From NCBI GenBank assembly GCA_934196725.1, contig CAKPWR010000010.1:1-51910 (forward strand): a DNA stretch of 51,910 nt, read 5' to 3'. The position numbers and the translations under genes are program-made. Of the stretch, positions 23,744 through 32,262 are shown piece by piece (position 1 is the stretch's first letter; every line of letters begins with the position of its first letter). The notes beneath the pieces were generated by a model. It did no database searches, was not told the origin of the DNA, and saw only the letters and a program-made list of their open reading frames with translations. The stretch comes from an uncultured Prevotella sp. (GTDB taxonomy: Bacteria; Bacteroidota; Bacteroidia; Bacteroidales; Bacteroidaceae).

Positions 23744-24823
23744 TTATATCACCAGCATGGCAACTTGATAAATGATATAGCCGAAGATAGCCACAGCGCT
23801 GAAACCTCCTATCCAAAGTAGCGTTTTGATGAGGCGGCGTTGCTGCTGGGACTTCTGGTCCTCGCTGCTGAGCGTAGGCACGATTTTCTCTTCCTTAGGC
23901 AGCTCATTGGTCTTCGTCTGGTCGATGAAGTTAATTGCATTTACCAGGTTGGCATCATTTTCATTCATCGGAATCTCGTATTTGGCGAACTTGACGAGGT
24001 CGGCTGTAGAGAAGAGCATTCTCAATTCGTCTATCATCTTCTGGTCGCCGGAAGCTCGCAGGTTCTCAATGATTTCAGAACTGGTCATCTCCATGGCATT
24101 GAAACCAAATCGGCTCACTATATATTCACGCAGCGCATTGGTCAGGTGAGTATAGTACTCCTTTTGTGTTTCCTGGTTCGATGTACTGTGATGCTGTTTG
24201 ATGTCGTTAATCTCTTTCAGCGCCTTCTCATGGGCTGGCACACGCTTGATGATACGGATGCGGGCAATGATAGGCTTGTTTTTCTTCAATCGGTTGCGCA
24301 GATAGAGCATTGCGCCACAGATGATTAACATCAGAAGGCTCAACCAAAAGGCGAAGCTCCACTCACTCCAGAGAAAAGGATTCTCCTGCACCGTCTTGGG
24401 AGGATAGAACTGATTGGGATGAACCGTATCTACAGGTACAGTAAGCACCTTCAGCGCCAATGGGTTGCCGTGGCAGTTCTTACCGTCTATCTTCACATTG
24501 AGTGCCGGGATAGCATACACCTTCTCATCAAAAGAGGTGATGGTATAGTCGCGGCTTACCACCATCTGGTTGTCACCTACATGCATGGTATCGCCCTTGC
24601 TCTGCTCCACCACCTCAACGCCTGGAACTATCTGGGCCTGAGGCTTGAAGGATGGCAACACCACCTTGGCTCCCTTTCGGGCAGTAGCCTTGAGGTGCAG
24701 GATGGTCTGCTGTCCGATAAGCATCTGCAAAGAATCGATGCGCTGTTCCACTGTCTGGCTGAAAGCCAAACCTGAACAGCCCATCAGAGCCATTGTCAAT
24801 ATGATATTTCTAATTTTCAACAT
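23744..24823 (-). CDS. DUF4381/BatD-like membrane protein of the bat operon
   Basis: A 359-residue protein when started at MLKIRN (24823), which gives a good signal peptide ending LAFSQ. An earlier ATG at 24901 would add 26 residues encoded by an intergenic repeat (HKVQSSKLKVQSK), so it is rejected. A periplasmic domain (~25-150) with BatD-like strands is followed by a transmembrane helix (~155-175), a cytoplasmic helical region including EYIVSRFGFNAMEMTSSEI, and a C-terminal helix near 335-355. Family knowledge places such proteins between the DUF58 and BatA genes. Specific role unknown; probably part of the same membrane complex. Confidence 0.85.
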   Translation of the reverse strand: MLKIRNIILTMALMGCSGLAFSQTVEQRIDSLQMLIGQQTILHLKATARKGAKVVLPSFKPQAQIVPGVEVVEQSKGDTMHVGDNQMVVSRDYTITSFDEKVYAIPALNVKIDGKNCHGNPLALKVLTVPVDTVHPNQFYPPKTVQENPFLWSEWSFAFWLSLLMLIICGAMLYLRNRLKKNKPIIARIRIIKRVPAHEKALKEINDIKQHHSTSNQETQKEYYTHLTNALREYIVSRFGFNAMEMTSSEIIENLRASGDQKMIDELRMLFSTADLVKFAKYEIPMNENDANLVNAINFIDQTKTNELPKEEKIVPTLSSEDQKSQQQRRLIKTLLWIGGFSAVAIFGYIIYQVAMLVI

Positions 24824-24832
24824 TGTTGCTTT

Positions 24833-24904
24833 ACTTTGAACTTTGAGCTTTGAACTTTGAACTTTATGATTGGTAAAGCCGTAGATTTCTTCACTCTTCA
24901 CTTA
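24833..24904 (-). repeat. TTCAAAG-type 40-base repeat copy B plus GTGAAGA repeats
   Basis: Copy B is 24833-24872; in gene sense GTGAAGAGTGAAGAA (24889-24903) precedes it by about 16 bases. It fills the whole gap between the DUF58 gene and the DUF4381-like gene, ending nine bases before the chosen start codon. Confidence 0.9.
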
Positions 24905-24906
24905 AC

Positions 24907-25776
24907 TCATCCTCTTTGCTTGAACAGCGCCAGGAGCGACTTCGAAAAGTCCTCATTGGTTGCTACGGATGTCCAATCCACCTTGCTTTTGGCAAAGAGC
25001 TGGCGCAAGTTGTCCTGGCGTCGGAACCAGTTCTGTGCATGAGCCACTCTCAACTTCTTGGAACTGGTGTCAATATACATCTCATGCCCTGTCTCTGCAT
25101 CCATTACTTTCAGCAATCCTACGTCAGGCAACTGTTTGGCTCTCGGGTCATATACCTGAATGCCCACCACATCATGTTTCTGGTTGGCAATCTGCAAGGC
25201 ATGCTGATAATCCTTCTGGTCGTAAAAGTCGCTGATGAGGAAAGCAGTACAGTGGCGTTTCATCACACGTGTGAAGTATTCCAAGGCACAGCCGATGTCG
25301 GTGCGCTGACTCTGAGGATGGAAGTCGAGCATTTCTCTGATGATATAAAGAATATGCTTTCTACCCTTCTTAGGGGGAATATATTTCTCTATTCTGTCGG
25401 AAAAGAAGATGACACCTATCTTGTCGTTGTTCTGAATGGCACTGAAAGCTAAGGTGGCAGCTATCTCGGTTGCCAGGTCGCGCTTCATCTGGCGCATCGT
25501 ACCAAAGTCGAGTGAGCCACTCACATCCACCATCAACATCACGGTAAGCTCTCGTTCCTCTTCGAACACCTTGACGAATGGACGATGAAAACGTGCCGTT
25601 ACGTTCCAGTCGATATCTCTCACATCATCGCCATACTGGTATTCGCGCACCTCGGCAAAGGCCATACCCCTGCCCTTGAAGGCAGAATGGTACTGACCGG
25701 CAAAGATGTTCTGGCTCAATCCGCGAGTCTTGATCTCAATCTTCCGAACTTTCTTTAAGATATCTTGTGTATCCAA
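24907..25776 (-). CDS. DUF58 domain protein of the bat/MoxR system
   Basis: A 289-residue protein. It has the DUF58 pattern: GRGMAFAEVREYQYGDDVRDIDW near residues 35-57, then a VWA-like half with LMVDVSGSLDFG and the conserved F-Q-R-D-containing strand order. No signal or membrane segments, so it acts in the cytoplasm, where DUF58 proteins are thought to be substrates or adaptors of MoxR AAA+ ATPases. It lies between moxR and the membrane-bound bat genes in the standard order. MDTQDILKKVRK is the usual N-terminal start, so no other start is needed. Confidence 0.93.
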   Translation of the reverse strand: MDTQDILKKVRKIEIKTRGLSQNIFAGQYHSAFKGRGMAFAEVREYQYGDDVRDIDWNVTARFHRPFVKVFEEERELTVMLMVDVSGSLDFGTMRQMKRDLATEIAATLAFSAIQNNDKIGVIFFSDRIEKYIPPKKGRKHILYIIREMLDFHPQSQRTDIGCALEYFTRVMKRHCTAFLISDFYDQKDYQHALQIANQKHDVVGIQVYDPRAKQLPDVGLLKVMDAETGHEMYIDTSSKKLRVAHAQNWFRRQDNLRQLFAKSKVDWTSVATNEDFSKSLLALFKQRG

Positions 25777-25794
25777 TTTACTTTGAACTTATTT

Positions 25795-25886
25795 ACTTTG
25801 AACTTTGCGTTTTGAACTTTGAGCTTTGAACTTTATGATTAGCAAAGCAAATGAATTCTTCACTCTTCGTTCTTCACTCTTCACTT
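25795..25886 (-). repeat. TTCAAAG-type repeat copy C plus doubled GTGAAGA repeats
   Basis: Copy C at 25795-25841 has one extra heptamer compared with copy B. Two GTGAAGAGTGAAGAA-type runs (25853-25886) lie before it in gene sense. The element fills the gap between the moxR and DUF58 genes. Confidence 0.85.
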
Positions 25887-25892
25887 ACTTCA

Positions 25893-26888
25893 TCAAGGCA
25901 CTTCCACCTTGTTGATGATGCGGCTTACGATTTCCTCGCTGGTGATTTCGCTAGCCTCAGCCTCATAGGAGAGACCGATACGGTGGCGGAGCACATCGTG
26001 AGCCACGGCACGAACATCCTCAGGAATCACGTAACCACGGTGCTTGATGAAAGCATAGGCGCGAGCAGCCTTAGCAAGTGAGATGCTGGCACGAGGACTA
26101 CCGCCGAAGGTAATCATGTCCTTCAGGTCGCCAAGACCATAACGGTCAGGATAACGGGTAGCGAAGACGATGTCGGCAATATACTGCTCAATCTTCTCGT
26201 CGATATACACCTCGTTCACGATGCTGCGGGCCTTCAGGATTTCTTCTGCTGTAGTTACAGGAGTAACCGTTGGCAGACCGCCCTGAATATTCTCACGGAT
26301 GATGAGCTTTTCTTCCTCAATAGTAGGATAGTCGATGATGACCTTGAGAAGGAAACGGTCCACCTGAGCTTCAGGCAGCTGATAGGTTCCCTCCTGCTCT
26401 ACCGGGTTCTGTGTTGCCATTACCAGGAACGGATTTGGCAATTTGAACGTCTGTTCGCCGATGGTAACCTGATGTTCCTGCATCGCTTCGAGCAAAGCAC
26501 TCTGTACTTTGGCTGGAGCACGGTTGATTTCATCTGCCAGAACGAAGTTGGCAAACACCGGACCACGCTTTACATGGAAGGCTTCGTCTTTCTGAGAATA
26601 AATCTGTGTTCCCACCACGTCGGCAGGCAACAAATCTGGTGTAAACTGTATGCGGCTATAGTCTGCACTAACTAACTGTGACAATGTTTTGATTGCGAGA
26701 GTCTTCGCCAAACCAGGCACACCTTCAAGCAAGATGTGGCCGTCAGAGAGAAGACCGATGAGAAGACAGTCAACAAGGTGTTTCTGACCTACGATGACCT
26801 TGTTCATGCCCATTACCAAATTGGTAACAAACTGACTCTGTTGTTCAATCCGGATGTTCAACTCACGGATATCAATAGCTTCTGCCAT
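25893..26888 (-). CDS. MoxR family AAA+ ATPase
   Basis: A 331-residue protein. Walker A is EGVPGLAKT (near residue 58), Walker B VLADEINRAPAKVQSALLEAM, sensor 1 VMATQNPVEQEGTYQLPEAQ, and the lid domain contains GGSPRASISLAKAARA. MoxR ATPases act as chaperones that load metals or assemble VWA-protein complexes, and the bat operon that follows encodes such VWA partners. It is the first gene of the operon, with a candidate promoter about 90 bases upstream. Confidence 0.96.
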   Translation of the reverse strand: MAEAIDIRELNIRIEQQSQFVTNLVMGMNKVIVGQKHLVDCLLIGLLSDGHILLEGVPGLAKTLAIKTLSQLVSADYSRIQFTPDLLPADVVGTQIYSQKDEAFHVKRGPVFANFVLADEINRAPAKVQSALLEAMQEHQVTIGEQTFKLPNPFLVMATQNPVEQEGTYQLPEAQVDRFLLKVIIDYPTIEEEKLIIRENIQGGLPTVTPVTTAEEILKARSIVNEVYIDEKIEQYIADIVFATRYPDRYGLGDLKDMITFGGSPRASISLAKAARAYAFIKHRGYVIPEDVRAVAHDVLRHRIGLSYEAEASEITSEEIVSRIINKVEVP

Positions 26889-26937
26889 AATTCTTATAAT
26901 ATTATTTTACGTTTTATTCTACTTTTTACTATGAATT

Positions 26938-26982
26938 AGGGTGTGTATTTACACCCTCCCTCTTAAATCAAACGCAAAAGTA
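26938..26982 (-). promoter_or_regulatory. Promoter -7 element and leader hairpin of the moxR-bat operon
   Basis: On the minus strand TACTTTTG (26975-26982) matches TAnnTTTG; a TTTTG lies 14 bases upstream, closer than the usual 20, so the -33 assignment is weak. The leader contains AGGGTGT/ACACCCT (26938-26957), a small hairpin. Confidence 0.5.
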
Positions 26983-27067
26983 CTGAATTATGGGGACAAA
27001 AGCGAATAATGCTAACTAAATAATATTAAAAATGTTTCACAAAAGCTATTTTTAGAAACTTTTAATG

Positions 27068-27123
27068 AAACCCTTCCTAGATATGGAATCTTTCTTTCAA
27101 TAAAATGTCATATTTAGGAAGGG
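27068..27123 (-). terminator. Hairpin terminator of the MFS transporter gene
   Basis: On the minus strand CCCTTCCTAAATATG pairs with CATATCTAGGAAGGG (27109-27123 with 27071-27085), then TTTCATT. It begins 20 bases past the stop. Confidence 0.65.
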
Positions 27124-27142
27124 CTGGATGATATAAGTAACC

Positions 27143-28369
27143 TTAGCGATTACGATGTTTCATATACCAGGGATGTACAATGAAATTATACAAGACAACT
27201 GATAGGCCTGTAAATATCATGCCTGGAACAAGCACTTCGTGAACAGTTGGGTTGAAGATGATATTATTGATAGTAGGAACATGCCTGTAAGCATTTTCCA
27301 GAAACATAAAACCTATCGCAATACCCAGTGACAATCCAAATTCCCATGCCAGGAAGAAGGAACTGGTACTCGTGCCACGCTGACAATGCTTGGCTAGCTT
27401 GATGTAGAAAAGCAGGAATCTACTACCGATCACACCTATACCCATACCTAGCAGCAAGGGTACAAGCACCTCTACGGCAAAGTCCTGGTCGTTTAATGAA
27501 ACGAACTCGGCTGCTCCCATCAATACCAAACCCACGAGAGCCTGACTCTTCAAATCGGCGTCGGCAAAGACATATTTCTCTGCAACAATAGCCATCAGCA
27601 GTCCTGCCAGAAACATCAGGTAAACCGTCAGGTTATGAGGAATGGCAAAATACATTCCAGCGCCTATCAATATAAGTACAATGTTGATGAACAGTGGAAT
27701 GCCTTGTGGCAGGAAGAAACGGTCGTAACTGAAAAGCGGCAAGTGCTCAGAGGGAGCCTTGAAGGGAAACTTTACCCGCGATACCAGTACGAAAGCTCCA
27801 AGTGCCAACAGGGAGGCTACCGGGAAGATAAGGTGCATGTCGGAAAAATCATCAACAAGCCAAGCTATAATCGGTCCTGTGGCAATAGAAAGTCTGGCAA
27901 ACCAGGAAGTAATGTAATTCGCCTCGGTGCGCTGGAAAGACTCGCAAGTGTCAATAACCAACGTGCTGGTCAGTGCCATTTGTGCCAGCCCCAAGAATGC
28001 GCCCTGTACTACTCGCGTTGCTACAAGAACTTCAAAGCCGAACTTGATGTTCCAGAAGGTCTCCAGATAATAGAGCGCAACAAGACTGATTGCCACACAA
28101 CAGATAGAAACCTGGCATACTCTGTTGCGGCGATAGCGTTGCAGCAGATAGGAACAGAAGCCACCCAAAAGGAATATACCTATACCATAAGCACCTACTA
28201 CAATGCCAATCTGCCAAGGACGATAACCTTCAATGGTCATAAAATAAGGTATGCCGATGATGAGCGTACAGACACTCGTCATCAGCAGAAGGTTGGCAAA
28301 ACAGAGTCTCCAGAAGTCCCGATGCCATAATTTAATATGTATGGGCGTGTTTTGTGTATCCATAACCAA
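27143..28369 (-). CDS. MFS transporter
   Basis: A 408-residue membrane protein with about 12 hydrophobic segments in two halves of six. RRNRVCQVS lies in the loop between helices 2 and 3, in the region of the MFS A motif. Substrate unknown. MDTQNTPIHIK two codons later (28363) is an equally good start. It lies 42 bases after panB, so it may be co-transcribed; no vitamin-transport role can be read from the sequence. Helix 1 region LCFANLLLMTSVCTLIIGIPYFM and the 408-residue length are typical of drug-efflux-like or uncharacterised MFS members. Confidence 0.88.
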   Translation of the reverse strand: MVMDTQNTPIHIKLWHRDFWRLCFANLLLMTSVCTLIIGIPYFMTIEGYRPWQIGIVVGAYGIGIFLLGGFCSYLLQRYRRNRVCQVSICCVAISLVALYYLETFWNIKFGFEVLVATRVVQGAFLGLAQMALTSTLVIDTCESFQRTEANYITSWFARLSIATGPIIAWLVDDFSDMHLIFPVASLLALGAFVLVSRVKFPFKAPSEHLPLFSYDRFFLPQGIPLFINIVLILIGAGMYFAIPHNLTVYLMFLAGLLMAIVAEKYVFADADLKSQALVGLVLMGAAEFVSLNDQDFAVEVLVPLLLGMGIGVIGSRFLLFYIKLAKHCQRGTSTSSFFLAWEFGLSLGIAIGFMFLENAYRHVPTINNIIFNPTVHEVLVPGMIFTGLSVVLYNFIVHPWYMKHRNR

Positions 28370-28411
28370 AAACTTTATGAACTATATGACGCTAAAATGT
28401 AGAGAGGAGGC

Positions 28412-29230
28412 TTAATAGCTCTCCTCTATACTTGGATATTCTGTACTCTTAACGGCATCGATGTAAGCCTTCACACCCTTCTGCATCTCCTCACCTACCT
28501 GGGCGAAGTGGCGCAGGAACTTTGGCTTGAAGCCTTGGGTCATACCAAGAGCATCAGCATATACCAATACCTGTCCGTCGCAACCGTTGCCGGCTCCGAT
28601 ACCGATAGTTACGGCTTTCACCTGTCGTGATACTTCTGCCGCCAATTTAGCTGGAACCTTCTCTAAAACGATAGCAAAGACACCGGCGTTATCAAGTGCG
28701 ATAGCATCGCTGATGAGCTTCTGGGCCTCTGCCTCTTCCTTGGCACGGATGCCGTAGCCGCCAAATTTGTTGACGCTCTGTGGGGTGAGTCCCAGATGAC
28801 CATGTACAGGAATGCCTGCGTCTACCATAGCCTTGACTGTATCAGCGATTTCGATGCCGCCCTCCAGCTTGAGTGCGTCTACACCGGTCTCCTTCATCAT
28901 GCGGCAAGCATTGCGAAGAGCCTCTTCCTTGCTGATCTGATAGCTGCCGAAAGGCATGTCGCATACGACAAAGGCATGTTTGCAGGCACGAGCCACGCTG
29001 CGGGCATGGTAAATCATCTGATCAACAGTAATTGGCAAGGTATCTGCATTTCCAGCCATTACATTGCTGGCAGAATCGCCAATCAGGATACTGTCTATGC
29101 CAGCAGCATCCAGAATGCCTGCAGTTGTAAAGTCGTAAGCTGTAAGCATTGTAACCTTCTCGCCTGCTGCTTTCATTTCAGCAAACGTCTTGGTTGTAAT
29201 TTTCTTTTTGTCAGTAGATAAATATCCCAT
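28412..29230 (-). CDS. panB: 3-methyl-2-oxobutanoate hydroxymethyltransferase
   Basis: A 272-residue protein of normal length. It makes ketopantoate from alpha-ketoisovalerate and methylene-tetrahydrofolate, the first step of pantothenate/CoA synthesis. The motifs MLTAYDFTTA, DSILIGDSASNVM, HLGLTPQSVNKFGG and GIGAGNGCDGQVLV are all present. The metal-binding Asp residues are in GDSAS and CDMPFG. It lies 26 bases after the HAD gene. No panC or panD is seen nearby. Confidence 0.97.
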   Translation of the reverse strand: MGYLSTDKKKITTKTFAEMKAAGEKVTMLTAYDFTTAGILDAAGIDSILIGDSASNVMAGNADTLPITVDQMIYHARSVARACKHAFVVCDMPFGSYQISKEEALRNACRMMKETGVDALKLEGGIEIADTVKAMVDAGIPVHGHLGLTPQSVNKFGGYGIRAKEEAEAQKLISDAIALDNAGVFAIVLEKVPAKLAAEVSRQVKAVTIGIGAGNGCDGQVLVYADALGMTQGFKPKFLRHFAQVGEEMQKGVKAYIDAVKSTEYPSIEESY

Positions 29231-29256
29231 GATTATTATATTATCTTTTTCTGTAT

Positions 29257-29946
29257 TTATTGCTTCTTGTTTTCTTCTACAACTTTCACTAAGTCGGCAA
29301 ATGTGAAGCCGGAGTAATCGGCAATTACATAGTCGCTATATGGCTCAATCGACTCCTTTGAATTGGTAGTAGAAAGCCCTAGAGTGAAGGCACCAGCTGC
29401 ACGTACAGCCTTCAGACCGTTGAAGCTGTCTTCCAATCCTACGCATTCTTCCGGTTTTGCATCGAAGCATGCTGCGCCCTTCAGGTAGCAGTCCGGATCC
29501 GGTTTGCTCTTGGCAAAGTCTTCGCTGGTCAACACCCGGTCAAAATAGCCTTTGAATTCCGGGTGCTGTCTATAGACATTCAGCATCTTCTGGACGTTGC
29601 TACTCGTTACTACAGCGCACTTTACGCCATTCTGCTTCAAGTCTTTGATGAAGTCTTCGAAGCCTGTGATGTAAGGGTACGACATATTCTTCTCAAATTC
29701 ATTGAGACGAGTGGTAATCTTATCCTGTTCTGACTTTGCATCGGTATAACCTTCGATATGAGCAAAAACAGAATCTTCAGAGAAGTACTTATCATAAATC
29801 TGTACTAATGTCTGTCCTTTGATGCGGTACTCGAAATCTGGAATTTCCGGATGATATTCACGTCCAATCATCCCCCAGAAGATGGAATACTGTGATTCGG
29901 TTTCGAACACCACGCCATCCAGGTCAAATAAAGCAGCCTTTATCAT
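29257..29946 (-). CDS. HAD superfamily phosphatase (beta-phosphoglucomutase-like)
   Basis: A 229-residue protein. FDLDGVVFETE (residues 7-17) has the nucleophile Asp and the DxD pattern of phosphatases and phosphomutases; VVTSSN is motif II, the Lys of SKPDPD motif III, and GLEDSFNGLKAVRAAG motif IV. The helical cap between motifs I and II is the C1 type. Substrate unknown; sugar phosphates are usual. First gene of the HAD-panB-MFS block, with its own -7 box upstream at 30045-30052. Confidence 0.93.
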   Translation of the reverse strand: MIKAALFDLDGVVFETESQYSIFWGMIGREYHPEIPDFEYRIKGQTLVQIYDKYFSEDSVFAHIEGYTDAKSEQDKITTRLNEFEKNMSYPYITGFEDFIKDLKQNGVKCAVVTSSNVQKMLNVYRQHPEFKGYFDRVLTSEDFAKSKPDPDCYLKGAACFDAKPEECVGLEDSFNGLKAVRAAGAFTLGLSTTNSKESIEPYSDYVIADYSGFTFADLVKVVEENKKQ

Positions 29947-30044
29947 ATTAACTATTCTATAATATCTGTTATGTTTTACAATCTGATAGAGTCGGACAAG
30001 CAGTTTTTATGCAATTTTCTGCTCTACAACATCTTTTTCTGGTG

Positions 30045-30052
30045 CAAAGGTA
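30045..30052 (-). promoter_or_regulatory. Promoter -7 element of the HAD-panB block
   Basis: The minus strand reads TACCTTTG. A TTTG lies 24 bases further upstream (30077-30080), slightly long for a -33 box. Confidence 0.6.
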
Positions 30053-30113
30053 CATATTTTTTTAATAAGTCGAGTCCAAAATCTAAATAAATATATAAAA
30101 AAAGCTATATAAT

Positions 30114-30144
30114 TTTGTTTTGTCCTTTAATTGCGTTAACTTTG
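30114..30144 (+). promoter_or_regulatory. Promoter of rsmG
   Basis: TTTG (30114-30117), a 19-base gap and TAACTTTG (30137-30144). It is divergent from the HAD promoter across 258 gene-free bases that hold nothing else recognisable. Confidence 0.8.
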
Positions 30145-30204
30145 CACCTTAATATATTAAAAGATTCACTTAAATAAGTAATATAAACGAAAGAAAATAG
30201 AAGG

Positions 30205-30828
30205 ATGAACATCATAGAGAAATATTTCACCCATCTTACTGATGAGCAGAAAAAGCAGATAGCAGCTCTCGATGAGTTGTATCGCGACTGGAACAACAAG
30301 ATCAATGTCATCAGCCGTAAGGATATTGACAACCTTTATGAGCACCATGTGCTTCATTCCATGGCAATAGCCAAGGCCATCAATTTCCGTCCTGGTACAG
30401 AGATTCTTGACTTCGGATGTGGTGGCGGTTTCCCAGGTATTCCGCTTGCCATCCTCTTTCCTGAGTGCCAATTCAAGCTCATAGATGGAACCGGCAAGAA
30501 GATTCGCGTGTGCAATGAGGTGGCTTCTGCCATCGGCTTGAAGAATCTTGTGGCTGAACACTTGCGTGGTGAGGATGAGAAAGGAAAGTATGATTTCGTG
30601 GTTAGCCGTGCTGTGATGCAGTTGCCTGACCTGATGAAAATCATCAAGAAGAATTTCAAGAAGAAGGGACAGAACGCTCTGCCTAATGGCTTAATCTGCC
30701 TGAAGGGCGGCAATCTGCAGGAAGAACTCAAGGATTACCGCAACGTGGCAGAAATCACTCCGCTCAGCACCTTCTTCGAGGAAGAATGGTTCAAGCAGGA
30801 CAAGCAGCTCATCTATGTTCCGGCGTAG
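30205..30828 (+). CDS. rsmG: 16S rRNA (guanine-527-N7)-methyltransferase
   Basis: A 207-residue protein matching RsmG (GidB). The SAM site is EILDFGCGGGFPGIPLA; the N-terminal helix bundle contains LYRDWNNKINVISRKDIDNLYEHHVLHS with the conserved NL.....HH.L.S pattern. It methylates G527 in the 530 loop of 16S rRNA; loss gives low-level streptomycin resistance in other bacteria. It has its own promoter. A 119-base spacer with copy D of the TTCAAAG repeat separates it from the next gene. Confidence 0.97.
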   Translation: MNIIEKYFTHLTDEQKKQIAALDELYRDWNNKINVISRKDIDNLYEHHVLHSMAIAKAINFRPGTEILDFGCGGGFPGIPLAILFPECQFKLIDGTGKKIRVCNEVASAIGLKNLVAEHLRGEDEKGKYDFVVSRAVMQLPDLMKIIKKNFKKKGQNALPNGLICLKGGNLQEELKDYRNVAEITPLSTFFEEEWFKQDKQLIYVPA

Positions 30829-30843
30829 AAGTGAAGAGAGAAA

Positions 30844-30933
30844 GTGAAGAGTGAAGAATTCAATAGCCTTTACTAATCATAAAGTTCAATGTTCAAAGCT
30901 CAAAGTTCAAAGTAAAGGAGTTCAATGTTCAAA
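30844..30933 (+). repeat. TTCAAAG-type repeat copy D plus GTGAAGA repeats
   Basis: GTGAAGAGTGAAGAATT (30844-30860) is followed after 13 bases by the 40-base unit (30874-30913) and a partial extra unit to 30933. Same order and same orientation relative to the genes as copies B and C. Confidence 0.9.
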
Positions 30934-30947
30934 GTAAATAAAGTAAA

Positions 30948-31592
30948 ATGTTACATATAGAAAGATTTCAAGTCAACATGTTGCAGGAGAACTGCTATGT
31001 TGTAAGTGATGAGACCAAGGAATGCGTCATCATCGACTGTGGAGCGTTCTATCCTGAAGAGCGCAATGCCATCACCAACTATATCAAGAAGAATGAACTG
31101 AAGCCGGTTCATCTGCTCGTTACCCATGGCCATCTTGACCATAACTTCGGCAACGATACCATCTTTGAGGAGTTTGGCTTGAAGCCGGAAGTGGCTCAGG
31201 GCGACGAGAAGCTGATGAAGGGGCTGGCCCATCAGGCAGAGACCTTCTATCAGATGCAGTTGGATACGAAGTTCCCTCCTATCGGTCATTTCTTCGAGGA
31301 AGATGAAATCATCAAGTTCGGTAGCCATGAGTTCAAGGTTATTGAGACTCCAGGCCATAGCAACGGTTCCGTCACATTCTATTGCGAGGCAGAGCATGTT
31401 GCGTTTACCGGCGATACCCTCTTCAAGAGTTCTATCGGCCGTACCGATTTCCCTGGCGGCAGTATGTTCCGAATCATCAACAGCCTGCGCCATCTGGGTA
31501 TGCTCCCAGACGAAACCAAGGTGCTTCCTGGTCATGGCGATGCTACCAGCATTGGCGAGGAACTGGCGCACAATCCTTACATGGACCGATAA
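30948..31592 (+). CDS. MBL-fold metallo-hydrolase (glyoxalase II-like)
   Basis: A 214-residue protein with the metallo-beta-lactamase fold: THGHLDH is the HxHxDH zinc motif near residue 60, HSNGSVTFYC follows ETPG, FTGDTLF gives the bridging Asp, and LPGHGDATSIGEE the last His. It resembles YcbL-type type II glyoxalases, which cut thioesters, but the substrate is unproven. It is 21 bases upstream of ruvC and probably on the same transcript. Confidence 0.92.
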   Translation: MLHIERFQVNMLQENCYVVSDETKECVIIDCGAFYPEERNAITNYIKKNELKPVHLLVTHGHLDHNFGNDTIFEEFGLKPEVAQGDEKLMKGLAHQAETFYQMQLDTKFPPIGHFFEEDEIIKFGSHEFKVIETPGHSNGSVTFYCEAEHVAFTGDTLFKSSIGRTDFPGGSMFRIINSLRHLGMLPDETKVLPGHGDATSIGEELAHNPYMDR

Positions 31593-31613
31593 TTTTAACG
31601 AGAGAATCAGAAA

Positions 31614-32249
31614 TTGAAAAAGAATAATACAGAGAAGATCATTCTTGGAATTGACCCGGGAACCAACGTGATGGGCTATGGTGTGATACGCGTCATGGGC
31701 AATAAGGCAGAGTTGGTGGTGATGGGTGTCATCGACATGCGCAAGGAGAAGGATCCCTATCTGAGACTCGGCAAGATATTCGAGCGGGTTACGGGTATCA
31801 TCGATTCTTATCTCCCGGACGAGATGGCGATTGAGGCTCCCTTCTTTGGAAAGAACGTGCAGTCGATGCTCAAACTAGGTAGAGCCCAGGGAGTTGCCAT
31901 CGCTGCTGCCATCCATCACGATGTGCCCATCCACGAATATGCTCCTCTGAAAATCAAGATGGCGATTACCGGACAGGGACAGGCTTCCAAGGAACAGGTA
32001 GCTGCGATGCTGCAGCGCATGCTCAACATCAAGGAGGATGAAATGCCGAAGTTCATGGATGCTACCGATGCCCTGGGCGCTGCCTACTGCCATTTCCTGC
32101 AAATGGGCAGACCGGAGACCAGCGACAGGCATTATAGCAGCTGGAAGGACTTTGCACAGAAAAACCAGTCACGCATTGGCGGAAACAACGGTATGACAGG
32201 TCCGCAAGCCAAACTTCTGGCTGCCATCAATCGTACAACACATAAATAA
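31614..32249 (+). CDS. ruvC: Holliday junction endonuclease RuvC, TTG start
   Basis: A 211-residue protein. It resolves Holliday junctions with RuvAB. Catalytic carboxylates are in LGIDPGTNVMGYG (first Asp), MAIEAPFF (Glu) and FMDATDALGAAYCH (two Asp). The reading frame contains an in-frame stop (31596-31598) shortly upstream and no ATG or GTG before the conserved GIDPG, so translation must begin at TTG 31614 to give the normal eight or nine residues before that motif. The C-terminal ~35 residues (AQKNQSRIGGNNG and following) extend beyond the E. coli length of 173, a frequent Bacteroidota feature. Confidence 0.95.
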   Translation: MKKNNTEKIILGIDPGTNVMGYGVIRVMGNKAELVVMGVIDMRKEKDPYLRLGKIFERVTGIIDSYLPDEMAIEAPFFGKNVQSMLKLGRAQGVAIAAAIHHDVPIHEYAPLKIKMAITGQGQASKEQVAAMLQRMLNIKEDEMPKFMDATDALGAAYCHFLQMGRPETSDRHYSSWKDFAQKNQSRIGGNNGMTGPQAKLLAAINRTTHK

Positions 32250-32262
32250 AAATATAAGAGAG

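Noticed and set aside
24824..24901. A 26-residue N-terminal extension of the DUF4381-like protein
   Set aside because: The added residues are a translation of the intergenic TTCAAAG repeat, and the later Met gives a proper signal peptide.
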